Assembly (NCBI RefSeq): GCF_018873765.1
Contig: NC_057916.1
Location: 12,319,501-12,383,500 of the forward strand
Reading direction: 5' to 3'
Length of the DNA stretch: 64,000 bases
Source: Telopea speciosissima
Lineage: Eukaryota > Streptophyta > Magnoliopsida > Proteales > Proteaceae
Shown in pieces: positions 12,982 to 25,800 of the stretch (the stretch's first letter is position 1; every line of letters starts with the position of its first letter). The notes beneath the pieces are model-generated. The model worked only from the letters and a program-made list of their open reading frames with translations, did not search any database and was not told where the DNA came from. Made by a program: the position numbers and the translations under genes.

Positions 12982-13824
12982 GTATGCTTCTCCCCTACTT
13001 CTTCCCATTTCTTGTCTCTACTATTGTTCTATTATGATTCACTTTATTATTCTGCCCTCTTCATTCCCCCCCTGAAGGTTGGAACCGCAAGTTGTTGCAG
13101 AGCGGCCTTGAGATCGAGCCCATTTTTTTGTTATAACTTGGGGGGTTAGGGATTCTTTCTTTGTATGACAGGAAGCGGGACTAGCTCAATAGGACTGTGA
13201 GGGTTTTGGGGCGGGATTTAGCCCTATCGGCAAGCTTAGTGGTGCACCACCACCATCTTCTCATGTTTGAGACTTTTTTTTTTTTTTTTCTTTTTTTCCG
13301 TTTTTTAGGAAGCATTTGGTCCCTTCCTAGCGTGTGAGTATCTCTGTTATTTTTTCTAGATTTTTTTTGAATGGTTTCTGTGCGATATTTGTCGAACGGT
13401 TGCATGTGTTTAGAGCTGTAATCTCTTGATGCTTGAATGGAGTTGATTGATTAAATTTAGTGAATTTCATGGTTATGATTTCAGTCCCATGGGGGCTGCA
13501 TTGTAATGGGTTTCACTTGGATGGGAGCCAAAAAATTCATATTTTTTGCTGTTACATTTTCGTTTTTATTTTCCATTTATTGATCTACTGCTACTCTGCC
13601 AACCAAACATGATTCTGGTATTATGGCCAGCATCATTTGTGCTTTCCAAACAAAATTCTCAAATTGAGTTGTTGTAGAATCCATGAATCATGATTATATT
13701 ATGGAGCCAGCATTATGGATTCTTTCAATTAGAGTTTGAACTGAACATTAATTAAGTATATTGTTTGTTACAGATTCTTGCAGGGTGAGAGATATTGTGA
13801 AGAACATTGAAGTCCCAGAAAGAG

Positions 13825-16800
13825 ATGGACAAGACTGTTGAAAAGGAGAAATCAAGTAGGAAAACAAGAGATGAGAGGGAAAGAGACAGAGATAGGAATA
13901 GAGATTACATCAAAGATCACCGCAGAGAGTCTGACCACCACCGAGATCATGAGAGAGATAGAGACCAGGAACGAGAACGAGACCACAAGCATCGAACAAA
14001 AGACAGCCAGTTGAGAGAATCTGAGGAGAGGCACCATAGTGATAAATACCGGGAAGAGAAACACTCATTAAAGGACAATGACAGTGTCAAGGATAAGGTT
14101 TCGGGTTCTCGACATTCCAAGGATCTTAGGCATGGAGATGGGGATTGGGTCCGGTCAAGAGACTACGCACAAGATTATGAATCAAAACGTGAGCAATCTC
14201 ATGAGCTGAGGGATGGGAGAGAGGACAATGGGGGCCTTAAGGATAGGGTTTTGGGTTCTCGGCACTCGAAGGATGATAGGCATCGAGATGGAGATCGACA
14301 TCGATCAAGGGACTACTTACAGGATCATGAATCGAAACGTGAACGATCTCACCTGCATAAGGATTATGAATCAAAGCACGAGCGATCTAATGAGCCGAGG
14401 GATGGGACAGAGGGCAGCAGGGATAGAGTCTTACATGAAGAATCAATTGAGAGACGATCATCCACTTCGCACAAAAGAAAAGAGAGAGAAGAAAGTGAGG
14501 AGCAGTTGGATAAGAGAGAGAAACGGGTTAGGGATTTGGATGTAGCAAAGGAAGAGAGGAGAGAAAAGCGGCGGTTTGGAGATAAGGTTGTTGATGATTC
14601 TAAGGATCTGAATGGAATTGTTAATGATGCGAGCAGAGAACGCAGGAAAGTCGAGGACGGAGTGGAAGAAGAAATGAGAGATGTGACTGGTAGGGAGGAA
14701 AGAAGAGTTAGAAGAAAGTTTGGGGATCGACTAAAGGAAGAAGGTATGATGGTTGTGGAGGAGGAGATGCAACCGGTTTCAGTTATAAATTCTGAGAAGA
14801 ATGAAGCTGTAGATGAGCTCGTGGATAATGCTCAAAACACTGTCAGTTCAAATGGTAGTGGTTCCATTGGTAATGTAAGTTTGTCTATCATTATCTTCTC
14901 TTCCTTTGATTTAGTGTTAGTAATTTTCTTTCTGTGCTATTACTATGTCCACTGTTTGTCCTTTTGCTCATTCTTTCAACCTAACCATAGGATTGGATTC
15001 TTTTTGTATTCTCATTTTTCAGAATAGCTTGGTTGCTATGTAATATGTTGCATCTTTTCTCTTGTTCATTCTTTGTTTTGCATTTATAATTCAATCTGTA
15101 AATGATGATAGAATCTCCTGGTGATATGATGTAAGGGGAATGTGAAGAACTTTGTAAATAGAAGAAATCAAGCTAATTCATTCTGCAGGCTAGTTAGTTG
15201 GAGGTTTGTTTATTGCTTTTTGTTATATTTAAAGTCGGAAGTGGGAACCACATTTTTAAGCTACAGTTTTATTCTAGACCTTTTTCTAGTTATATCTGAA
15301 TAGTTTCTGGTTGCTTATTGGAGGGCAAGGATCCATGTAGCAATCCCATTTAACTGAGATTCTCCTGACTTGCTGGGCTGTGCCTTTTCCTCTTGCTTTC
15401 CTCTTTCATTTTTCCTTTATTTCTCATTTTTCACATGTCATTTTCAAATTTCTTCTGTTTCCTCTTTCCCCATCTCTTCATTCTTTTTTCCTACCTTGTT
15501 TTGTTTTGATCCATTTAGCCAACTCCTTTAAGTTGGGATAAGGCTGAGTTTGTTGTTGTAACTGAATAGTCTCTGGTTCAATGGTTAGCTTAGGACAGTA
15601 AACTGAACCACTGATGTGGGAACGCCCATGGAGTTGAGCACCTATCTCATCAGGTTAGAAAAGAAAAAGAAGATAGGGGAGTGTTTGAGATCTTCATATC
15701 ACAAAGCAATTGATTTGCACCAGGACATCCTTGGAGCAGAGTAGGAATATGTTGTCTTGTTTTCCTGTGACAAAGCTATTGGAGTTTATGGAAAGTTCCT
15801 ATGGTACAGTTGTTCTAAATCATATGTTAAGATTTTTTTTCTTTCAGCTCATTTGATTGAAAATTTAAGATCCTACTGGGAACAGAGAAAGAGAACTGGA
15901 CTGGGAATTTTTCTGGATAGCTGAATTTGATAAATTGTCATACCATGCTGTTATTGCTTTAGGGGACAGTTATGTACTAAAAGGTCATTGAGCCAAATGA
16001 CCTGTTATAATCTGGTGGCAAAGATGTTGCTACTGGGACAGGAATAGGTCAGATGCACGACCGCAAGGAAATGTCCCCCAAATTGCAGATTCGAGTACAT
16101 TTCTTTTAAGAAGAGAAGAGAAAGATAACTATTGGTGATACAAGTATACAACTCACGTAGAATTTTGGTGCAATTAATAACATGTACCAGATACTAGAGC
16201 TACAATCGCTCAAGCAGGCGAGCGGCGAAACTACTTGACTTCAATTGACTAAAGCAAACTCAATGATACATGTAGTTCCCACAAGATATATTGATGCAGA
16301 CATGTCACCTCAAGGCTTATTTGAAACAAGCCTGGGGTTGGGTTATGTAGGTGTTGGGCCTTTAATCCCATGAGTTTCTTTATAATGGTCCACCTTAATG
16401 GGCCTAAAATATGAGTAGAAAGCATAGTATTTAATCTCGTTTTGGAAGGCCATTTTGGCTAGACCGAAATTTCACCCGAAATATTGTATTTTTTTCTATG
16501 AGTTTTGCTTGGCCATTTCGGGGTGTAAAATGATGAAATGACCAAAATAACCAAAATTTATGAAATATTGCAAATTTTTTTTTTCATTTCGACATAGCAT
16601 CTCGTCTCGGCCTGGACGAAATATTCGAAATTTCGGCAAGATTTTAAACTATGGTAGAAAGTAGGAAAATGAGATTTACTTTATTAGTTTAGTTAGAGTT
16701 CTGTTTTGAGTCATTTTCTTTCATTATTTTAGTTTCGTAGTCAGTTTATGTTACCGTATTAGTTAAGGATTGGGTTAGGCCTTTCCTTTTTAGTGTTTGA

Positions 16801-19800
16801 ATCTGTTTTTGAGTCTTCTATTTAAGTTTGTAAGGGGCTACAGCCTTGTACATGACTTTGATTAATGAGATTGAGAAAAAAAGCATAGCTTTGTGCTTTG
16901 GTTTGTGAGAGAGTATGGTGAGATGCCATTGATGAGAGACCAAAATATGATGAGAGGCCGTGGGTGAGAGGCCCGAGTGTGAGAGAGACTACCCTCTCTT
17001 TGTGAGAGACCAAAATACGATGAGAGGCCGTGGGTGAGAGACCCGAGTGTGAGAGAGACTACCCTATCTTCTTCCCTTCTTTTATTTATTTTATTTTATT
17101 ATATTGTTTTGAATTTCCTGCAAATCTGAGAACAAGATCGAAGTGTTTATTGTTGCTTGACCTGAAGTTTTCGATCCTCTTGTGGACTGGTTATCAGTTG
17201 TGAGTGGTCTACATCATATATAAAGTAGAAGACAAAAGAGGAAGATAAGAGAGAGGTATCAAGATGATCAAGAACTTGCCTATGGTTTAGTGCAGATAAC
17301 ACCTAGTACTTCTTTCTCGAAGTGTTACAATCAAAAGAGTAGCAATGAAGAGAAGCAATTGGTTTTCAAGTCACTGTTAGTCTCAATATGCCTTGTACCT
17401 CCATTAAAATAAAAGAGAATATAGGGCATGGTGCCTGCTCATTTATAGGGGGTAAAGGTTGAATTTTGGTAATGTAGCCCTAGATTGGTAGAAGACCAAC
17501 TAGGAGCCAGTAAACCAGGATCTGTTATGAACAGGTGAATCGGCTAGGTCAAAAATAGGTTTTGGTGAAATTAGGGTTAGGGTTTGATGTATGGTTTATG
17601 TCAAGTTGATGTAGGGGAGTCTAACCGTGAAGGTCCTGAGATGTTTTGATGGAGGGAAGTATGTAAACTTGAATGGGCAGCAAGTTAGGGTTTTGGGTTT
17701 TTGAAAAGAGGAAAAGATGGATTTCTAGGGTTTGGCTGGACTGAAGTTAACCAAACTTTAATGGTTTTCTTAGGAGGGTATGAGGGATAATCGGTCAGAT
17801 TTGTAGACTGTTCTGACGGTTGGTTTGGGCTAGGCAGAATTTGGGTATTGGGAAAATTGAAAACAAAATAGGGAATCTTAGAGTTTGGGTTGTGAGAGGA
17901 TTAGAAGAAGAATTGTAGGGGATGGGGATGATTCAAACTCACTGTTGTTGCAGAATTTTCTTTGCAGCAGCTTGTTTGATTGTAGATCTTGAATAAAAAT
18001 TGAATCTTTAACTAGAATTTGAATGTAGAGCTTCAAAAGAACCACATGGGCTTCACACCACAAGGTGTCAATTGGATCAAACACCAATCCCACCAACCTT
18101 TATCAAACACAAGACAAAAATTTTTAATGGAGAAGAAGAGCAGCAAAACTCAGTCTTATCCTTCCTTACCACTTCTCCTATGGTCATTTTAGGTCTGCTC
18201 CTAGCTCTTTTAACTCCTTCAATTGGAATCATATCACTCCTCCTTATTGGGGCGTCCCTAGGCCTCCGTTGAATATGACCATACCACCTTAAACGACTCT
18301 CTCGGAGCTTGTCACTGATCGGGTCAACTCCCAAATCTACTCTTATATGTTCATTTCGTACTTTATCCTTCCTTCTTTTTCCACACATCCATTTTAACAT
18401 CTTCATCTTTGCTAAGCAAAACTTATCAATATGACACTTCTTAATTGCCCAACATTCTGCCCCATACATCATGGCTGGTCGAACAACAGTCCTATAGAAC
18501 TTTCCTTTAAGCTTTAAAGGAATGCGTTGGTCACACAGTACTTCAGACGCATCTCTCCACTTCATCCATCTCACTTTAATTCTCTGTGAAACATCATCCT
18601 TTATGTCACCTTCTTTATTTATGATTGACCGAAGATATCTAAAATAACCACTTTGCGGTATCTCTCTTTCCTCAATTCGCACCATATTGGTATCCATCAA
18701 AGTGTGACTAAAATTACACATCGTATACTCCGTCTTCGTCGTACTAATCTTAAAGCCTTTTGTTTCCTAGGTTGACCTCCAAAGCTTTAACTTAGAGTTA
18801 ATCCCTTCTTTTGTCTCATCCACCAAAACGATATCATCGGCGAAGAGCATACACCATGGGACGTCATCTTGAATGCTCTTGATTATATCGTCCATCATAA
18901 GCGTAAAAAGGTAAGGACTTAAAGCTGAACCCTGGTGTAATCCAATCGTAATTGAGAATTCCTTGCCCTAACCTCCCATAGATCTCACACTAGTCACCAC
19001 GCTCTCAGAAATATCTTAAATGACATCCACATATTTACTTGACACCCCCTCTTCACTAGAACATGTTGGATTTGTGAATTCACCTAGAGGGGGGGTGAAT
19101 AGGTGATACTAGTGGATAATGATATCTTTTGCGGAATAGTGTTATAAATACAAATTAAAAAAAAAAAATGCACAAATAAACTAAAGATATATAGTGGTTT
19201 TGCCAAACTTGCCTACGTCCACTCCTCTCAAATCTAGAGAGAATTCCACTAAAAAACAATCTTGAGGATAGCAAGAGGACTCTTACAAATCTTGATTAAG
19301 AGCAAGAGGTCTCAAACAAACAACTCTTGATTCCGAGCAAGAGGACTCAATCACAACTCTTGATTCCGAGCAAGAGGACTCAACCAATCATAAAAATAAA
19401 ACTACCAAGTTAAAGAGTTACCTCAACCTTAGTAGAAGTGTGCTACCTTCCAACTTAAAGCTTTGAAGCTTTTGTTGAAGTGGAGGAGCTTGAGTGTGTG
19501 AGCTTGTATGCAATGAGTGCTTTGATCACTATGAATGCTCACTAAAGACAAGAGAATGGAACTTTTGATTTTGTCTCTTTAGAGTGGATGCTAGCACTTT
19601 CTTGTCCTTACTGGTGGTACTTTTGAACTGAGAAAAGTACTCTTTTATAGCTAAGCGCACTTAGGAGAAGATTAAATTTGGGATTCAAAAGTCAGCACTG
19701 ATCCGGTATACCGGATTTTGATCTAGTATGCCGGATCACACAAATCAAGAATTTGTATTGTTGATCCAATGGTCAAATTCCAATGATCCGGTATGCTGGA

Positions 19801-22800
19801 TCAGGGTAAACCAGGCAAAGGTGATCCGATATGCCGGATCCCAATCCGGCGCACGCCGGAAGCCTATTGAATTCATTTTCTTGAGATTGCATCTAATCAG
19901 GTATGCCGTTTTATGATCCGGTATACCGGATAAGCCAATTCTGTTGAAATTTGTTAAGTCCTTTGTTGGACTTACTTGGGTGATTCCAAATGGGTTTGGC
20001 CACATGGATTGGGGTTAATTTTAACCTCATAAAGTCCATCTAAATGAATGTATGCTTGTGTGTGCGCATTACATCATTTGTGACTTTAAAACAAATTTAC
20101 AACTTAAATACAATTTGAATTCTTCAAATCTTGATCTTCAAGTCTTGAACTTCTCTTGAATGTCTTCAATATGAGTTCTTCAAGTTTGTTTTGATCTTTG
20201 TTAGTTGGGTAATATGATCAGTAATCTCTTTGAATTGAGTGCTCCCCCTCACTTGGCTATGTAAGAGTTCTAAGCATTTTCAACCAAGAGTTAGTGTTTA
20301 TGATTTATTTGTTATCATCAAAACAATGGTATCATCTTTGATTGATGATGGAGTTTATGTATGAGGACTTTTCATAAAAAATCTCCCCCTTTTTGATGAT
20401 GACAAATACTTAATAAAGAAGAATAATATAATGAAGCAATTTGAAATTCCAAAAGAAATTGCAAATAACATTCATAAACTTGAAAAAATTACAATTTGCA
20501 TTTAATAAGTAAATAAGTTTCAATTAAAATAAAAAATTTCCATTACAATCATTTTCCATATCCAATTTTCTCCTCCTTTGGCATTATCAAAAAGTGGGGT
20601 AGAAAGAAGTTAAGGATTTTGAGCATTGGGATCAAATTCTTCTTGGGAAGGCATCCCTGGAAATGGTGGAATAGGAGGGATAGAGCTACATTCACCAGGA
20701 AATGGTGCTCGGAATGGTGGTCGATACCCTTGAGGAGTAAAGCCTTGAGGAGGAACGGCTTGTGGAGTAGCTCCCGGTGTGTCAAGTGTGACAAAGCCAA
20801 GATTAAGAGACAATATTTGGATTGCGGTGAGGATCCCATCTTGTCGAGAGTTTATGAAATCAAAACCCGATTTGACTTCTTGGCGTAAGGATGTGACATC
20901 TTGTTGAAGTCATTGTTGCCCGTACTTAAGTTCCATAATTCGATTGTTGGCTTCATCCATGTAGTCATCTATACCGGAAACCCATTCTTGAAATCCTTCC
21001 GGTGGCCATCCATGTTGTTCTTGAGGAGGAGGAGGCATGTTCTCATCATCATCAAAATTTTCATTCGCTTCTTCAAATACATCGAATGGAGGTGGAATAT
21101 TGATAGTATGAAAACTATTTCAGGTGATGTGAAGAGAAGAGGATGTAGATTCAACTTCCCGATCAAGATCAATGTCAAGAGCTCGAAAGATACGGGTGAG
21201 AAGATGTCCATAAGGAAGGTTGGTGTGCTTACGAGGATGAGCACACGACTCCATATATCTCATAATGAAATAGGGAAGGCATGTGGAGGTGTTTGTGTAA
21301 ACATAATAAGTGAGATAGGCTTGAGGGGTTAAGCACTTACTTCTACCTCCTCCCCTAGGAATGAAGTTGTGTTAGATTATATAGGAGATAACATGTGGAA
21401 TGATCTTAGTCTTCCAATGAGGACGGTTGTTGCATTTGGATCGAAGCGTTTGAGAATGGAAGAGTAGACATCTTCATGATTAATAAGATCTCCAAAGTTA
21501 GGGTTCTTTGGAGTCCAAAAAATACAAGGCCCATCACTAGAGATTTGAAGATGTTGAGCAAGGTCATCAATGGAGAGTTCTATGTGAACGCCTTTGACAT
21601 AGGTGTGAAGCTTCAAATCTCGCTCCGACCTGCTAAAGTAAAGGTTGACGTAGAAATACTTCACCAAATTTGGATAGCAAGGCTCCGAAAGATCAAGGAG
21701 AGAGTCCTATCCAATGTCTTTAAACCGCATGTCAAGTCGAAGACTATTGAATGAGAAGACATCTACTTCTCTTCCTTCAATTTTTCTTGCAAGGAAGAGA
21801 GGCCAAAATGCACGACATTCGGGAGATCGAAAGAGTCGGTCTTCACCAGCCGCATAAGGTTGCCTTGAGGAGCCACCTCTAATAGAAACTGATCTTCCTC
21901 CCCTTCTTCCTCTTTTAGAAGGTTGTTCTCCTTCAACCATAGCTTCCTTCCCTCTTCGACTCATATTGAGGGAGTTTTGAAAGAAAGAGATGAAAGAAAT
22001 AGAGAAACAAGGCTTTGGAGTTGTTCTTTGGGTGGGGAGTGAGAGTAGAGTGAATAGTAGTGCAAAAAATGACAAAAAGAGCGAGATTTGAAGTATTTCT
22101 ACGCCAACCTTTACTTTAGCGGGTCGGAGCGAGATTTGATGCTTCACACCTATGCAAAGGCGTTCACATAGAACTCTCCATTGATGATCTTGCTCAACAT
22201 CTTCAAATCTCTAGTAATGGGCGTTTGCATTTTTTGGACTCCAAAGAACCCTAACTTTGGAGGTCTTATTAATCATGAAGATGTTTACTCTTCTATTCTC
22301 AAACGCTTCGATCCAAATGCAGCAACCGTCTTCATTGGAAGACTCAAGATCATTCCACATGTTATCTCCTATATAATCCAACACAACTTCATTCCTAGGG
22401 GAGGAGATAGAAGTAAGTGTTTAACCCCTCAAGCCTATCTCACTTATTGTGTTTTCACAAACACCCTCACATGCATTCCCTATTTCATTATGAGACATAT
22501 GGAGTCGTGTGTTCATCCTCGTAAGCACACCAACCTTCCTTATGGATGTCTTCTCACCCGTATCTTTAGAGCTCTTGACATTGATTTTGATCAGGAAGTT
22601 GAATCTACATCCTCTTCTCTTCACATCACCTGAAATAGTTTCCAAACTATCAATATTCCACCTCCATTCAATGTATTTGAAAAAGCGAATGAAAATTTAG
22701 ATGATGATGAGAACATGCCTCCTCCTCCTCAAGAACAACATGGATGGGCACCGGAAGGATTTCAAGAATGGGTTTCTGATATGGATGACTACATGGATGA

Positions 22801-25800
22801 AGCCAACAATTGAATTATGGAACTTGAGTTCGGGCAACAACGATTTCAACTAGATGTTACATCCTCACGCCAAGAAGTCAAATCGGGTTTTTGATTCCAT
22901 AAACTCTCGAATCTCGACAAGATGGGATCCTCACCGCGATCCAAACATTGTCTCTTAATCTTGGCTTTGTCACACTTGACACTCCGGGAGCTACTCCACA
23001 AGCCGTTCCTCCTCAAGGGTATTGACCACCATTTCGAGCACCCATTCCCGGTGAATCTAGCTCTAGCCCTGCTATTCCACCATTTCCAGGGATACCTTCC
23101 CAAGAAGAATTTGATCCCAATGCTCAAAATCCTTAACTTCTTTCTACCTCACTTTTTGATAATGCCAAAGGGGGAGAAAATTGGATATGGAAAATGATTG
23201 TAATGAAAATTTTTTATTTGAATTGAAACTTATTTATTTATTAAATGCAAATTGTAATTTGTTTCAAGTTTATGAATGTTATGTGTAATTTCTTTTGGAG
23301 TTTCAAATTGCTTCATTATATTATTCTTCTTTGTTAAGTATTTGTCATCATTAAAAAGGGGGAGATTCTTGAGGAAAAGTCGTCATACATAAACTCCATC
23401 ATCTATCAAAGATGATATTATTGTTTTGATGATAACAAATAAATCATAAACACTAACTCTTGGTTGAAAATATTTAGAACTCTTACATAGATCATGGCAC
23501 CAAGTGAGGGGGAACACTCAATTCAAAGAGACTATTGATCATATTGCCCAAGCAACAAAGATCAAGACAAACTTGAAAAACTCACATTGAAGACATTCAA
23601 GAGAAGTTCAAGACTTGAAGAATTCAAATTGTATTTAAGTTGTAAATTTATTTTAAAGTCACAAATGATGTAATGCACACACACAAGCATGCATTCATTT
23701 AGATGGACCTTAGGAGGTTAAAATTAACCCCAATCCATGTGACCAAACTCAATTGGAATCACCCAAGTAAGTCCAACAAAGGACTTAACAAATTTCAGCA
23801 GAATTGGCTGATCCGGTATACCGGATCAGATGCAATCTCAGGAAAATGAATTCAGTAGGCTTCCGACGTCCGGCATACCGGATCACCTTTGCCTGGTTTA
23901 CCCTGAATCAGCATGCCGAATCATGATCTAGCACACCGAATCATATTATGACCTTTAGAATTTAGCCGTTGGTCAACAGATATATTCTGTGATCCGGCAT
24001 ACCGAATTGGGAAACGGCATACCGGATCAGGTCTAACTTGTATCCAAATTTAGCAATGACTCATGGATGCTTTGAACACCTTTGCCTATAAATAGATAAC
24101 CTCAATTGAGCTCAATTCAATCAATTAGAGCAAATCAAAGGCACCAAAAGACATTACTACAAGACTTGATCATTCGAAGTATTGAAGTGTGCATTCATTC
24201 ATCCTCAAGCATTCATTTAAGCACATTCTCTCACAAGCTCCTTCACTTCACTTAGCATTAAGCTTCAAGTTGAAAGGTAGCATACACTACTAAGATTGAG
24301 GTAACTCTTTCTTTAGTACTCTTTATTTAAATGTTAGTTTGAGTCCTCTTGCTCGGAATCAAGAGTAGTTGTAAGAGTCCTTTTGCTCCTAATTAAGATT
24401 ATTTATTTAGTGGAATTCTCTCTTTGAGAGGAGTGGATGTAGGCAAGTTTGGCCGAACCACTATAAATCTTGGTGTTATTTTTGCAATTTATTTGTCTTA
24501 TATTGATATCATTTTTATTTCCGCGAAAGTTTATATTTTTCACTACGTTCACCTATTCACCCCCCTCTAGGTGAATTCACATTTGCTAATATCAAATGTG
24601 AATTCACCTAGGGGGGTGAATAGGTGATACTAGTGGATAATGATATCTTTTGCGGAATAGTGCTATAAATACAAATTAAAAAACAAATGCACAAATAACA
24701 CAGATATATAGTGGTTCGCCCAAACTTGCCTACATCCACTCCTCTCAAATCTAGAGAGAATTCCACTAAAAAACAATGTTGAGGAGATCAAGAGGACTCT
24801 TACAAATATTGATTAAGAGCAAGAGGACTCAAACAAACAACTCTTGATTCCGAGCAAGAGGACTCAACCACAACTCTTGATTCTGAATAAGAGGACTCAG
24901 CCAATCATAAAAATAAAACTACCAAGTTAAAGAGTTACCTCAACCTTAGTAGAAGTGTGCTACCTTCCAACTTAAAGCTTTGAAGCTTTTGTTGAAGTGG
25001 AGGAGCTTGAGTGTGTGAGCTTGTATGCAATGAGTGCTTTGATCACTATGAATGCTCACTAATGACAGGAGAATGGAACTTTTGATTTTGTCTCTTTAGA
25101 GTGGATGCTAGTACTTTCTTGTCCTTACTTGTGGTACTTTTGAACTGAGAAAAGTACTCTTTTATAGCTAAGAGCACTTAGGAGAAGATTAAATCTGGGA
25201 TTCAAAAGTCAGCACTGATTCGGTATGCCGGATCACACAAATCAAGAATTTGTACCGTTGATCCAATGGTCAAATTCCAATGATCCGGTATGTTGGATCA
25301 GGGTAAACTAGGCAAAGGTGATCCGGTATGCCGGATCCCAATCCGGCGCACGCCGGAAGCCTACTGAATTCATTTTCCTGAGATTGCATTTGATCCGGTG
25401 TGCCGTTTTATGATCCGGTATACCGGATCAGTCAATTCTGCTGAAATTTGTTAAGTCCTTTGTTGGACTTACTTAGGTGATTCCAAATGGGTTTGGTCAC
25501 ATGGATTGGGGTTAATTTTAACCTCCTAAAGTCCATCTAAATGAATGCATGCTTGTGTGTGTGCATTACATCATTTGTGACTTTAAAACAAATTTACAAC
25601 TTAACTACAATTTGAATTCTTCAAGTCTTGAACTTCTCTTGAATGTCTTCAATGTGAGTTCTTCAAGTTTGTCTTGATCTTTGTTGCTTGGGCAATATGA
25701 TCAATAGTCTCTTTGAATTGAGTGCCCCCCCTCACTTGGTGCCATAATCTATGTAAGAGTTCTAAGCATTTTCAACAAAGAGTTAGTGTTTATGATTTAT

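Larger units (their letters stand above)
16352..17240. repeat. LTR-like repeat block, boundaries unsure
   Basis: Starts TGTTGGGCC and contains leader-like and poly-A-signal-like stretches ('TTTGTAAGGGGCTACAGCC', 'GATTAATGAGATTGAG' before an A run) of the kind seen in plant LTRs. It is interrupted by the MITE at 16423-16653 and includes the 70-bp tandem repeat at 16934-17073. I could not fix a matching CA end or a target duplication, so this is tentative. Confidence 0.3.
19064..20376 (-). repeat. 3' LTR of the chimeric element
   Basis: The outer (U5) end is TGTTGGATTT on +, i.e. ...CCAACA on -. The inner (U3) end is next to the polypurine tract at about 20381-20395. Matches the LTR at 24598-25870 almost base for base over more than 1.2 kb. 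Carries the 'CACCTAGAGGGGGGGTGAATAGG' type word near its U5 end (positions 19080-19102), a TATA box on - (CTATAAAA, 19643-19650), a palindrome array upstream of it (19700-19931) and a roughly 35-bp tandem repeat (AACTCTTGATTCCGAGCAAG, about 19320-19385). Confidence 0.8.
22086..24589 (+). mobile_element. Inverted half-element (right palindrome arm)
   Basis: This arm is the imperfect reverse complement of 19076-21660. It contains the 3' part of the gag-like gene (about 22150-23136, the best open piece being 22181-22633, ending at TGA), a polypurine tract at about 23353-23366, and a full LTR (23369-24589) in + orientation. Both arms keep the words INHEDVYSSILKRFDPNA and PHPRKHTNLPYG-like segments, but many bases differ and the LTR promoter region is strongly diverged. 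Confidence 0.8.

Noticed and set aside
19700-19931. Palindrome cluster as a CRISPR-like array
   Set aside because: Repeats are imperfect palindromes with irregular spacing within a plant LTR; no cas genes and the wrong organism type.
19728-20005. Open frames across the palindrome array
   Set aside because: Both strands are open because the repeat is a palindrome; they fall in LTR promoter sequence.
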